Positions 43,758-52,754 are shown, counted from the first letter of the stretch. The stretch is DNA of 64,000 nt from Streptomyces shenzhenensis (GCF_003688995.1 NZ_PENI01000038.1:34723-98722); one strand, 5' to 3'. The notes: generated by a model from the sequence alone, not told the origin. Made by a program: numbers and translations.

Positions 43758-46420
43758 GACGGCAACGCGGCATCAGAAGCCACACCGCGGTCCGTACGTG
43801 CACAGCCGCCCTGGCCGCACTGCTGGCCGTCGCACTGGGCCCCGGCAGCGCCGTGGCAGGCGACACCCTCCCCTGGCCGGGGGAGAGCGCCGTCGGAGCC
43901 AATCAGCCCTACCAGCACGGCTACTCCCCCACCGAACTGCTGCGCTGGAATCCCGCCGACGACACCGACGCCGAACTGCTGCGCGCCAAGGTCCCGCTCC
44001 AGTCCCGGATCGCCCCCGACGCCGCGACCCAGCGCAATCCGTCCCTGTCCGCCGAGACCCAACTGCTCACGCTCGCGGGTGACTACGGCAACGCGTTCTT
44101 CGAGAGCCACCCTTACACGAACGAGTTCAGCCAGTATCTCTTCAACTACTGGCAGTACGCCGACGTCTACGCGTCCTGGCACGGTATGCCCACCGAAAGC
44201 GTCCCGACGGGCTACTACGACCCGAACCTCGACTGGAAGCAGAAGTGGTTCGAGTTCGGCATGCTCAACCTGCCCAACCCCGGCTACACCAACGCCGCGC
44301 ACGCGAACGGTGTGCGCTCGCTCGGCTGTGTCTTCTTCTCCCCCAACGACCGCGGTGACCAGGCCTACTCCGAACTCCTCGTCCGTGACGCGGACGGAAA
44401 CTTCCCCGCCGCGGCGAAACTCGTGGAGATCGCCGAGTACTACGGTTTCGACGGCTACTTCGTCAACCAGGAGGACTCGGTCGCCCCGGCCGACATCCCC
44501 GTCTACAAGCAGTTCCTCAAGCAACTGCGCGACGGCGGTATGTATGTGCAGTGGTACGACTCCATCGACAACTCCAGCGGAAGGGTCTCCTACCAGAACG
44601 AGTTCAACTCGGTCAACGCCCCGTTCGTCCGCGACAGCGCGGTGGGTGACGTGTCCGACTCCGTCTTCCTCAACTACTGGTGGAGCAGGAACAAGCTCAC
44701 CAACTCGAAGACGTACGCCGAACAGCTGGGACTGAAGCCCCGCGAAAGCGTCTTCGCCGGGGTCGAGGCGGGGCAGTACCAGTTCAACCAGCCGTACGAC
44801 CTCGAGAACAACCTCGGCGCCGACGGCAACCCCATGAACGCCATCGCCACGCTCGGCGCCGACTTCGTCTCCTCGGACTACGCCGACAAGACCGACGACA
44901 AGGCCCAGTCGACCGTCTTCGACCGGGAACGCCGCTGGTGGACCGGCTCCTCCCAGGGGGGAACGACACCGGACGGCAGCTGGAAGGGCATAGCGAAGTA
45001 CATCGCCGAACGGTCCGTCATCAAGGGCAGCACCTTCTCGACGTCCTTCAACACCGGCCACGGCCTGTCGACCTGGAGCGACGGCACGCTCTCCAACGAC
45101 GCCGAGTGGGGCAACATCAACCTCCAGGACATCCCGGTGACCTGGCAGTGGTGGATCGACGCCAAGACCTCACCGCTCGTCGCCGACTACGACTACGGCC
45201 CCGGGTACACGCCCGCGAGCCGCTTCTCCTACCAGCGGATCGGGGCCTACAACGGCGGTAGTTCCCTGGTGCTGAGCGGCACGCTCGCCGACGACAACAC
45301 CGTCCGCCTGTACAAGACCGCCCTGGGCGTCACGTCGGGCTCGACCCTCTCGCTGACCTACAACAAGCCCTCGGCGGACGACGACTCCGAGCTGCGGCTC
45401 GCCGTGGTGCTGGCCTCCGACCCGGACAAGGTGGTCCAGCTGCCGCTGCACGGTTCCGGCCGGCGCACCCAGGGCTGGACCACCGCCACGGCCGATCTGT
45501 CGGCGTACGCCGGTCAGAAGATCGCCTCTCTCGGCCTGGTCGTCGCCTCCGGTGCGCAGCCGATCGAGGACTACCAGGTCAACCTGGGCGCCCTGGCGCT
45601 GCACGACGGTGTCGACCGCACCCCGGACAAGCCCAGTAGCCTGCGCATCAGCCAGCTGCTGCCCGAGACCGATGAGCTGTTCCTGTCCTGGAAGCGAAGC
45701 AGCTACGACGAGGTGCGTCGCTACGACGTCTATCTCGACGACACCTACCTCGGCGGCATCTACGACGACGTCTACTACGTCAAGCACTTCACCGCCGCCT
45801 CGGGCACCCTCAAGCTCGTGGCGGTCGGCCCTGACGGTTCCCGGAGCAAGCCCGCGACCGTGCAGTTCGACCTCGCGAAGGCCCCCACCGGCGTGACCGC
45901 CACGGCAGAGCGGGACGGTACGCTCAAGGCGGCCTGGACGCCGGGACGGACCGGCCAGCCCCTCACGGTCGAGGTCCGCGGCCTCGACACGGCCCGGCCC
46001 TACACGAAGAAGGTCACCGTTCCCGGCAAGAGCACGGGCACGACGCTGACCGGCGTACCCGTCGACGGAGGCACGTACCTCCTCACCGTGGCGACCGAGG
46101 ACGGCACCAGGACGAGCGTGCGGGGCACGTTCGCCGACGCCGAGATCAGCCCCTACCCCGCCTCGGCGGTGCAGATCTCCGGGAACACCTTCACCTTCAC
46201 CCGCCCCACCCTCGCCGACTGGCACACACTGACCGTTCTCGAGGACGGACAGCCGAAGCAGTTCTCGACGACCTACGGTTCCGGCACGAAACCGTACATC
46301 GTCCGCGGCCGCACGACCCGGGCGGCGATGACGGTGACGATGGACAGCCCCGACAGCGAGGTGATCGCCGTGCTCGAGGACTACGCAGGAAACAAGGCCA
46401 CAACGGTGCTACGGAATTAG
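43754..46420 (+). CDS. Secreted GH85 endo-beta-N-acetylglucosaminidase
   Basis: 888 aa. Signal peptide (core TCTAALAALLAVALGPGSAVA, cut near residue 35). GH85 domain: YWQYADVYASWHG, GVRSLGCVFFSP, IAEYYGFDGYFVNQEDS with the catalytic pair Asn238 and Glu240, YVQWYDSIDNSSGRVSYQNEF, VFLNYWW and VFAGVEAGQYQF. Beta-sandwich and fibronectin-like domains follow (about 500-888). It cuts between the two core GlcNAc residues of N-glycoproteins outside the cell, freeing the glycan for the ABC transporter. ATG overlaps the GH3 stop, with GAGGAG 7 bp upstream. Last gene of the locus. Confidence 0.92.
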   Translation: MRRQRGIRSHTAVRTCTAALAALLAVALGPGSAVAGDTLPWPGESAVGANQPYQHGYSPTELLRWNPADDTDAELLRAKVPLQSRIAPDAATQRNPSLSAETQLLTLAGDYGNAFFESHPYTNEFSQYLFNYWQYADVYASWHGMPTESVPTGYYDPNLDWKQKWFEFGMLNLPNPGYTNAAHANGVRSLGCVFFSPNDRGDQAYSELLVRDADGNFPAAAKLVEIAEYYGFDGYFVNQEDSVAPADIPVYKQFLKQLRDGGMYVQWYDSIDNSSGRVSYQNEFNSVNAPFVRDSAVGDVSDSVFLNYWWSRNKLTNSKTYAEQLGLKPRESVFAGVEAGQYQFNQPYDLENNLGADGNPMNAIATLGADFVSSDYADKTDDKAQSTVFDRERRWWTGSSQGGTTPDGSWKGIAKYIAERSVIKGSTFSTSFNTGHGLSTWSDGTLSNDAEWGNINLQDIPVTWQWWIDAKTSPLVADYDYGPGYTPASRFSYQRIGAYNGGSSLVLSGTLADDNTVRLYKTALGVTSGSTLSLTYNKPSADDDSELRLAVVLASDPDKVVQLPLHGSGRRTQGWTTATADLSAYAGQKIASLGLVVASGAQPIEDYQVNLGALALHDGVDRTPDKPSSLRISQLLPETDELFLSWKRSSYDEVRRYDVYLDDTYLGGIYDDVYYVKHFTAASGTLKLVAVGPDGSRSKPATVQFDLAKAPTGVTATAERDGTLKAAWTPGRTGQPLTVEVRGLDTARPYTKKVTVPGKSTGTTLTGVPVDGGTYLLTVATEDGTRTSVRGTFADAEISPYPASAVQISGNTFTFTRPTLADWHTLTVLEDGQPKQFSTTYGSGTKPYIVRGRTTRAAMTVTMDSPDSEVIAVLEDYAGNKATTVLRN

Positions 46421-46452
46421 CGTCGAACTCCCGGGACATTTCTGTCAGGTGC

Positions 46453-46484
46453 AGCCGGCCGCTGTGAACAGCGGCCGGCTGCCG
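46453..46484 (+). terminator. Strong terminator hairpin after the GH85 gene
   Basis: Perfect 14 bp stem GCAGCCGGCCGCTG and complement with a TGAA loop, 32 bp after the stop codon. It marks the end of the N-glycan operon. Confidence 0.85.
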
Positions 46485-46635
46485 GCTCGTTCAGGGGCTC
46501 GGCGCAGGAACCTGTTCGCGGTGGTCCATAGGCAGTGTCGCGGGGCCATGTCGAAACCGTCGTCCGCGGCCAAGAGCGTGATCACCAACTGGGCGTCTGC
46601 TACGCCGCTCAGAAGTAGAAGCGGGACAAACTTCG

Positions 46636-47090
46636 CCGCGGAGCTGGCCGAGGCGCTACGGATCCTGGGCGCCGGCAAGCCGCGGTTGCTCGGGTACGCC
46701 GACGCGCGGGTACCCCGGTCGGCGCCGGGCTGCCCGCGGTTCTGCGATGCGCCGCTCGACGAGGCGGTACGACGGCTGGTGACGCACATCCGGGAATTCC
46801 GCCCGGACATCGTCGTCACCCATGACGCCTACGGCGGGCTGCCCGGTCACCCGGATCATGTGCACACCCATCGGGTGACCGTGCTCGCCGCCCAGGCGGC
46901 CGGGCTCGGGCAGCTCTACCCGGATGCCGGGGCCCCCTGGCAGCCGCAGGCGCTGTACCTGGCCACGCACCCGCATTCGGCCGTGCCGGCGCTGCGAGAC
47001 GTGATCGGTGCGCGCAAGGCGGCGTACAGCGTTCCGGACGAACAGGTCACCGCGACTGTCGATGTCGGCCCCTGGCTGGAGCAACAAGAT
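46636..47090 (+). pseudogene. Truncated PIG-L/LmbE-type deacetylase remnant
   Basis: About 150 codons match the middle of zinc-dependent GlcNAc deacetylases (MshB/Mca-like): AEALRILGAGKPRLLGYADARVP, LDEAVRRLVTHIREFRPDIVVTHDAYGGLPGHPDHVHTHRV, and ALRDVIGARKAAYSVPDEQV. The N-terminal AHPDDE zinc motif is missing, and the frame runs into AT-rich DNA (DMPIEKSSLFDRV) right before the TetR gene. The stretch 46485-46635 upstream is not recognisable in any frame. It is a broken gene, probably cut by the rearrangement that brought in the TetR promoter. Confidence 0.7.
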
Positions 47091-47099
47091 ATGCCAATT

Positions 47100-47112
47100 G
47101 AGAAGTCTTCTC
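47100..47112 (+). promoter_or_regulatory. Possible autoregulatory operator of the TetR gene
   Basis: GAGAAGTCTTCTC is a perfect 13 bp palindrome in an AT-rich segment (47085-47125) that stands out from the surrounding DNA, about 20 bp before the TetR start. TetR proteins often bind such a site in their own promoter. Confidence 0.5.
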
Positions 47113-47131
47113 TTTTTGATAGGGTTCTTGG

Positions 47132-47722
47132 GTGGGTTTGAGGGAGAAGAAGGCGCGGAAGGTCCGGGAGGCGATCTACGAGGCGATGCTCACGCTCGCC
47201 GAACGCGACGGTTATGAAGCGGCCACCCTGGAGCAGGTGGCCGAGCGCGCCGAGGTGGCGATCTCCACGGTCTACCGGTACTTCGCGAACAAGGACGCGA
47301 TCCTGCTCGACCCGATCGAGCGCGGCGTCGGTGCGCTCGCGGCCCAGTTCCGGGCCAGGCCCGAGGACGAGGACGTGGTGGTCTCGCTCGGCCGCACCGT
47401 GCACGCCGCGCTGGACGTCGGCCCGGAGCACATGACCCGTACCCGCAGGCTGCGCGCGCAGCTGGATCGCGCGCCGGGTCCGAGGGCCCGGCTGTGGGAC
47501 GTCGTCCAGCGGGAGCGAGTGCTGCTGGAGGACGCGATCGCCGAGCGCAGCGGCCGGGACCAGCTGTGGAACGCCGCAGCCGCACACCTCACCCTCATGA
47601 TCATCGCGATGGCGTACGACCACGACCGCGACAGCCTCGACGCGACACCGCCGGCCGACCACGCGGACCGGATCATGACGATGCTGCACGGCACCGGAGC
47701 CCCCCTTCCGGCACGCCGATGA
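47132..47722 (+). CDS. TetR-family transcriptional regulator
   Basis: 196 aa from the GTG at 47132. HTH: REKKARKVREAIYEAMLTLAE, ATLEQVAERAEVAISTVYRYFANKDAIL, then an all-helical ligand domain. Its target is unknown; the nearest plus-strand gene is the response regulator 46 bp downstream. The GTG has only a weak ribosome binding site (AGGG). Confidence 0.87.
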   Translation: MGLREKKARKVREAIYEAMLTLAERDGYEAATLEQVAERAEVAISTVYRYFANKDAILLDPIERGVGALAAQFRARPEDEDVVVSLGRTVHAALDVGPEHMTRTRRLRAQLDRAPGPRARLWDVVQRERVLLEDAIAERSGRDQLWNAAAAHLTLMIIAMAYDHDRDSLDATPPADHADRIMTMLHGTGAPLPARR

Positions 47723-47768
47723 CGCTCGGCCGGTCACCTGCCGCACCGGGCGCAGAAAGGAACCGCAG

Positions 47769-48452
47769 GTGAGTGGCGAGCTGATCGATGTGGTGATCGC
47801 GGACGACCAGGAACTGGTGCGTGCCGGTTTCGAGATGATCCTCGATGCCCAGCCCGACATTCGTGTCGTGGGTGTGGCCGGAGACGGCGTCGCATGTGTC
47901 GAACTTGCCCGTCGGCTCAAACCACAGGTGGTGTTGGTCGACATCCGCATGCCCCGTCTGGACGGTCTGGAGGTGACCCGCACCCTGGTGGGAGAGCGGG
48001 CCGACACGTCCGCGACGAACGTCGTCGTCATCACCACGTTCGACCAGGACGACTACGTGAGGGACGCGCTGCGGTACGGCGCGTGCGGGTTCCTGCTCAA
48101 GGACGCGCCGCCCGCGCTGCTGGTCGAGGCGGTGCGGGCGGCCTCGCGCGGCGACGCGCTCGTTTCGCCTGCGGTCACCGTCCGGCTGCTGCGGCAGTTA
48201 CAGAAAGGCCCGCTCGGAGAAGCACCCCGGGAGGCGGTCGGGCTCAGCGTCAGGGAGACGGAGATCACGCGGCTGGTCGCGGTGGGCCGTACCAATCAGG
48301 AGATCGGCGACGAACTGTTTCTGTCGCTGTCGTCGGTGAAGACCTACCTGGCCCGGATCCAGTCCAAGATCGAGGCCCGCAACCGTGTAGAGGTCGCGGC
48401 CTGGGCATGGGAACACGGTGTGATCACCTCGCGGTTCGGACGAGGCGCGTAG
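47769..48452 (+). CDS. NarL/FixJ-type response regulator containing a TTA codon
   Basis: 227 aa. Receiver domain with acidic pair DD near residue 12, phospho-acceptor Asp58 in VVLVDIRMPRLDG, TTF and FLLKDAPP; LuxR-type HTH at the C-terminus (LSVRETEITRLVAVGRTNQEIGDELFLSLSSVKTYLARIQSK). GTG start with AAGGA 8 bp upstream. Codon 144 (48198-48200) is TTA, the rare leucine codon read by bldA tRNA in streptomycetes, so the protein may be made only late in development. It converges on the histidine kinase gene (20 bp between stops). Confidence 0.92.
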   Translation: MSGELIDVVIADDQELVRAGFEMILDAQPDIRVVGVAGDGVACVELARRLKPQVVLVDIRMPRLDGLEVTRTLVGERADTSATNVVVITTFDQDDYVRDALRYGACGFLLKDAPPALLVEAVRAASRGDALVSPAVTVRLLRQLQKGPLGEAPREAVGLSVRETEITRLVAVGRTNQEIGDELFLSLSSVKTYLARIQSKIEARNRVEVAAWAWEHGVITSRFGRGA

Positions 48453-48472
48453 GAACTCGTAGCGGCTTTCCC

Positions 48473-49690
48473 CTACTTCTTGGCCGGTCGGGGCGGGTTC
48501 AGAGGGGAATCGGCGGGGGAACGGGGCAGGCCGGCACGGACCTCCCAGCGGCCGGGGTGCTCGGGGCCCGCCGAGAAGGTCCCGTCGAGCGCCTCGACGC
48601 GTTCCCGCAGCCCTATCAGCCCGAGCCCGCTCCGCCCGCCCGCCGGACCCCCGGTACGGCGCTGCGCCCAGCTGTTGCTGACCGTGACGTGGAGCCAGCC
48701 CGGGTCGGCGTCCAGCCGTACGACCACACCCTCGCCCGGGGCGTGACGGTGCACGTTGGTGAGTGCCTCCTGAACCACCCGGTACACGGACGTCTCCACC
48801 TCGGGGCTGAATCTGTTCGTCCGTACTGCCGCGGTGGCCTCGAGACGTGCCGCGGGGGCGTCGGGCTGTCGGCGTGAGAAGTCGGCGACGAGGTCCCCGA
48901 GTTCGGAGATCAGGTCCGCGGGGCGCAGAGCCGTGTGGTTGTCCTCGCGCAGGACGCGCACCAGGCGCCGCATCGACTCCAGCGTCTCGGTGCCGGACCG
49001 GGCGATCGCTTCCAGGACCGGCTCGACCTTCTCGGGCGCCGTCGCGCAGACGGTCCGGGCCGCGTTGGCCTGCACGATGATGCCCGTCATGTGGTGGGCG
49101 ATGAGGTCGTGCAGGTCCCGGGCCAGAGCCAGCCGCTCGGCCTGCCGCACGTCCTGGACGGCGCGCTGCCTGCGGGCCTCGAGCGCGCGGGTGGAGTAGC
49201 CGATGATGACGCACAGCGCGAGCGCGACCGTCAGCAGATAGCCGCCCGTCACGAAGGCGTCCAGCGTCCCGATGCGCAGCGGCAGCATCATCACACTGAC
49301 AACCAGGAGGGTGACGGTCCACGCCGCGGTGCGGGTGTGCTGCGTCACGCCGAGCACCCTGGCGGTCAGGAACAGCAGCGCGAGAGTCTCCAGGAGACCC
49401 CAGTCCCCCGCGGAGTGCGACACGAACAGACACAGGCAGCTCAGCGTCATGGACATGATGGCCACACCCGTCGCTCGCACCGTGAGCGAGGGCAGCCAGC
49501 GGGTGTCGGGCAGGGCCAGAACGGCCAGCGGACCGGTGACGAACACCGCGACCCAGCTGGTGGGCGAGTTGCGCTGTGCCGTCAGCACGGTGATGTCACC
49601 CACCCACGTCAGGGTCAGGCTCACCACTACGGCGGCGGAGATGAGACGCCGCACCCCCGGGGAAAACGGAAGCTTCCAGTCCACGGGCAT
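48473..49690 (-). CDS. Membrane sensor histidine kinase (HisKA_3 family)
   Basis: 405 aa from the ATG at 49690. Five or six membrane helices (about 15-165), a coiled linker RALEARRQRAVQDVRQAERLA, phospho-acceptor His194 in ARDLHDLIAHHMTGIIVQ, and a HATPase domain (VYRVVQEALTNVHRHAPG, SGLGLIGLRERVEALDG). Partner of the response regulator at 47769, though the genes converge rather than form an operon. The frame is open 101 codons upstream but without membrane or kinase features. The divergent MMPL transporter is the likely output. Confidence 0.9.
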   Translation of the reverse strand: MPVDWKLPFSPGVRRLISAAVVVSLTLTWVGDITVLTAQRNSPTSWVAVFVTGPLAVLALPDTRWLPSLTVRATGVAIMSMTLSCLCLFVSHSAGDWGLLETLALLFLTARVLGVTQHTRTAAWTVTLLVVSVMMLPLRIGTLDAFVTGGYLLTVALALCVIIGYSTRALEARRQRAVQDVRQAERLALARDLHDLIAHHMTGIIVQANAARTVCATAPEKVEPVLEAIARSGTETLESMRRLVRVLREDNHTALRPADLISELGDLVADFSRRQPDAPAARLEATAAVRTNRFSPEVETSVYRVVQEALTNVHRHAPGEGVVVRLDADPGWLHVTVSNSWAQRRTGGPAGGRSGLGLIGLRERVEALDGTFSAGPEHPGRWEVRAGLPRSPADSPLNPPRPAKK

Positions 49691-50133
49691 CAGCCTAGGA
49701 AACCGGCCCGTCCGCTGCTGTCGGCCGAACGGCCGACACGCCGTGGCACAGCCCGGCCGAACGGCTGACACCGGGGACGGGCAGATCGGGGCAGCCTGAC
49801 TGCGGGACACCGGCGCTCCCCCGGCGCCGGTGTCCTCGGGCCCGACGACGGTGACGGGCCCCGCACGATCGGGCGCCGCGCCCGGACCCTGACGCGATCC
49901 GGGACAGCGGTGTCCAGGCGTGCCGAGGCCGGTGGGGACGGTCCCCGGCACGCCGGCGGGGCTACAGGTGAGCGGCCTGCGGCCCCGCCCCACCCCCTGT
50001 CCGACCGTGAAGAACGGCGAACCCGGGCCGCCCTCATCGGGCTCCCGAGCCGGCCGTCGGCCGACGCCTGCCTTGACGGGCTCGCGCTCTGCGCCTTCTT
50101 CGCATCCTGTGACGTACGGAGTCTGTCTTTCTC
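49691..50133. other. 443 bp divergent region between kinase and MMPL genes with repeat sites
   Basis: No gene is supported. It holds two direct copies of CGGCCGAACGGC(C/T)GACAC (49722-49739, 49754-49771; 17 of 18 match, 32 bp apart). The first is part of a palindrome, TGTCGGCC-GAAC-GGCCGACA (49719-49738), 29 bp before the kinase start. It is a candidate binding site for the response regulator. Confidence 0.5.
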
Positions 50134-52341
50134 ATGGCTACATTCCTGCACCGCATCGGCCGGGGCGCCTTCGCGCACCGCTGGCTGATTCTGCTGCTCT
50201 GGGCGGTCGTACTGGGCGTCGCAGGCGCCGCGGCGGCGGGCAGCAGCGGCAGCGGTAACACGAACATCACCCTGCCCGGCATCGAAGCGCAGAAGGCGAA
50301 CGATCTGCTCGCCGAGAAACTCCCCGCCGCCAACGCCGACGGGGCGAGCGCCCGCGTCGTCGTACGAGCATCCCACGGGGAGAAACTGACCGGCAGCGGC
50401 CCCCGCGCCGAGGTCACCGCGCTGTTGAAGGACCTCAGGGACTCCTCGCCGCGCGTCGCCTCGGTCGTCGACCCCTACGCCGCCCGGACCGTCAGCGCCG
50501 ACGGCACCACCGGCTACGCCCAGGTCACCTACAAGGCCAAGCCGACCGACCTGACCGACGCCGACCACCGGCACTTCGACGACGCCCTCGACACGGCACG
50601 TGACAAGGGACTGACCGTCGAGGCGTCCGGCAACGCACTGGCGCCCGCCGAATCCAGCACCTCCTCCGAGGCGATCGGGTTCCTCCTGGCCGCGCTGATC
50701 CTGGTGGTCACCTTCGGCTCCTTCGCCGCGGCCGGGATGCCCCTGCTGACCGCCGTGATCGGCGTCGGGATCACGCTCAGCTCCGTGACCGCGCTGGCCG
50801 CCACCCTCGACCTCAACAGCAGCACCTCGGCGCTGGCGTCCATGCTCGGTATCGCGGTGGGCATCGACTACGCCCTGTTCATCGTGTCCCGCTACCGCTC
50901 CGAGCGGCAGGCGGGTCACGACGCCCGGGAAGCGGCCGCACGCGCGAACGGCACGGCCGGCTCCGCCGTGGTCTTCGCCGGCCTGACCGTCGTCATCGCC
51001 CTCGTCGGCCTGGCCGTGGTCAACCTGCCCGTGCTGACGGCCATGGGCATGGCCGCCGCCGGCGCTGTCATCGTCGCCGTCCTGGTCGCCGTCACCCTGG
51101 TCCCGGCCCTGCTCGCCTTCGCACCCGAACGCGCCCTCGGCCGCCGGCGGACCACCGGCACCCGGCGACCGCGCACCAAGCCGGCCCTGGCAGACCGCTG
51201 GGCTGCCTTCGTCCTGCGCCGGCCGTGGCAGGTCCTGCTCGTCTCGGCCGTGAGCCTGATCGTGGTCGCCCTGCCCACGGCCAAGCTCGCGCTGGGCCTG
51301 CCCGACGACGGCTCCAAGCCTCCCGCCAGCACCGAGCGCAAGGCCTACGACATGCTCGCCGAGTCCTTCGGCCCCGGCTTCAACGGTCCCCTCACCGTCG
51401 TCGTCAGCGACAGCGAACCGGCGACGGCGAAGCAGGCCGTCGGCGAACTCACCAGCGCCATCGAGGACATGAAGGACGTCGCCGCCGTCGCCCCGGCGGT
51501 GTACAACCCGGCGGGCGACACGGCGATGCTCGCTGTCGTCCCGAAGAGCGCACCCGCGAGCGAGGCGACCAAGGACCTGGTCCACGCCATCCGCGACCAG
51601 GCCGAGGACACCCGCGCCGGCACCGGCGCCGAGGGTCTGGTGACCGGCACCACCGCGATGAACATCGACATCGCCGCGAAGTTCACGGACGCCATCGTCC
51701 CCTATCTGGCGCTCGTCGTCGGTCTGGCCTTCCTCGTCCTGATCCTCGTCTTCCGGTCCCTCCTGGTCCCGCTCAAGGCGGCGCTCGGCTTCCTGCTGTC
51801 GGTGCTGGCCGCTTTCGGGGTCATGGTGGCGATCTTCCAATGGGGCTGGTTCAAGGACCTGTTCGGTGTGGAGACCACCGGCCCGCTCAACAGCCTCGTG
51901 CCGATCCTCACCGTCGGCATCGTCTTCGGCCTCGCCATGGACTACCAGGTCTTCCTCGTCACCCGGATCCGCGAGGCCCACGTCCACGGCGCCAGCCCGA
52001 GCAACGCGATCACCGAGGGTTTCCGGCACAGCGGCAAGGTCGTCACCGCAGCCGCGCTCATCATGACGGGCGTCTTCGGCGGCTTCGTCGGCGGCGAAGA
52101 CACCATGATCAAGTCACTCGGCCTGGGCCTCGCCGCCGCCGTTCTCTTCGACGCGTTCGTGGTCCGCATGACCCTCGTCCCCGCCGTCCTGGCCCTGCTC
52201 GGCCACCGCGCCTGGTCGCTCCCCGGCTGGCTCGACCGCAGGCTGCCGCACGTGGACATCGAAGGCGAGAAGCTCGCCGGTACGGCCCCCGGAGCCCACG
52301 AACCCGCAACGGCGGAAGCGGACTTCACCTCCACCCGCTGA
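50134..52341 (+). CDS. MMPL/RND-family membrane transporter
   Basis: 735 aa with about 12 membrane helices in two similar halves. FLHRIGRGAFAHRWLILLLWAVV at the start; extracytoplasmic loop (about 35-175); family motifs MLGIAVGIDYALFIVSRYR in the first half and VFGLAMDYQVFLVTRIREAH in the second. Such proteins export lipids, siderophores or antibiotics using the proton gradient. It lies divergent from the kinase gene and is followed by a strong hairpin. The start has GGAG 12 bp upstream, somewhat far. Confidence 0.9.
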   Translation: MATFLHRIGRGAFAHRWLILLLWAVVLGVAGAAAAGSSGSGNTNITLPGIEAQKANDLLAEKLPAANADGASARVVVRASHGEKLTGSGPRAEVTALLKDLRDSSPRVASVVDPYAARTVSADGTTGYAQVTYKAKPTDLTDADHRHFDDALDTARDKGLTVEASGNALAPAESSTSSEAIGFLLAALILVVTFGSFAAAGMPLLTAVIGVGITLSSVTALAATLDLNSSTSALASMLGIAVGIDYALFIVSRYRSERQAGHDAREAAARANGTAGSAVVFAGLTVVIALVGLAVVNLPVLTAMGMAAAGAVIVAVLVAVTLVPALLAFAPERALGRRRTTGTRRPRTKPALADRWAAFVLRRPWQVLLVSAVSLIVVALPTAKLALGLPDDGSKPPASTERKAYDMLAESFGPGFNGPLTVVVSDSEPATAKQAVGELTSAIEDMKDVAAVAPAVYNPAGDTAMLAVVPKSAPASEATKDLVHAIRDQAEDTRAGTGAEGLVTGTTAMNIDIAAKFTDAIVPYLALVVGLAFLVLILVFRSLLVPLKAALGFLLSVLAAFGVMVAIFQWGWFKDLFGVETTGPLNSLVPILTVGIVFGLAMDYQVFLVTRIREAHVHGASPSNAITEGFRHSGKVVTAAALIMTGVFGGFVGGEDTMIKSLGLGLAAAVLFDAFVVRMTLVPAVLALLGHRAWSLPGWLDRRLPHVDIEGEKLAGTAPGAHEPATAEADFTSTR

Positions 52342-52349
52342 CCGGCCTG

Positions 52350-52378
52350 CTGCGCCCGCACGCCGTGTGCGGGCGCAG
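52350..52378 (+). terminator. Terminator hairpin after the MMPL gene
   Basis: Perfect 12 bp stem CTGCGCCCGCAC and complement, loop GCCGT, 8 bp after the stop. Confidence 0.8.
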
Positions 52379-52442
52379 CGCCGTACGAGGGCCACGCCCC
52401 GACCAACCGCCCCCGCCCCGCGCCCGCCCCGGGAGAGAAGCC

Positions 52443-52754
52443 ATGCGCAAAGGTCCTGCCCTCCTCACCATCGCGGTCGTCGTGGCCCTGTTCGCCCTGT
52501 CCGAGCACGCCAGACAGCAGCGGGCCGAGCTTCCGGACCTGCACGGAATGACTCTGCGCGCAGCACAACTGGCGACCCGGGACGCGGGGTTCGGTCACCT
52601 GGCCGGGGCGGACGCACTCGACCGCCACCGTGTCCCCCTGTGGGGCGACAACTGGAAAGTCTGCTCCCAGCAGCCCCGACCCGCGCGCTACGCCACCACC
52701 ACCCTGATCACCGTACGAGTCGTAAAAACAACGGAGGCATGCCCGGGCCCGTAG
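52443..52754 (+). CDS. Small secreted or membrane-anchored single-PASTA-domain protein
   Basis: 103 aa. N-terminal helix KGPALLTIAVVVALFALSE as signal or anchor, then one PASTA-like domain (about 29-98): ELPDLHGMTLRAAQLATRDAGF, WKVCSQQPRPARYATTTLITVRVVK. PASTA domains usually come in series on serine/threonine kinases or penicillin-binding proteins; a free single one is typical of small streptomycete proteins of unknown role. The two Cys of the domain and near the C-terminus (EACPG) could form a disulfide. GGGAGAGAAG lies just before the ATG. Confidence 0.75.
   Translation: MRKGPALLTIAVVVALFALSEHARQQRAELPDLHGMTLRAAQLATRDAGFGHLAGADALDRHRVPLWGDNWKVCSQQPRPARYATTTLITVRVVKTTEACPGP

Noticed and set aside
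6122..46484. Natural-product biosynthetic gene cluster
   Set aside because: Oxygenases, CoA enzymes and regulators could suggest one, but there is no PKS, NRPS, terpene or RiPP core; the genes fit catabolism.
49719..49771. Direct repeats as a possible CRISPR fragment
   Set aside because: Only two copies, 32 bp period, palindromic unit next to a kinase start; fits a regulator binding site, and no cas genes exist.
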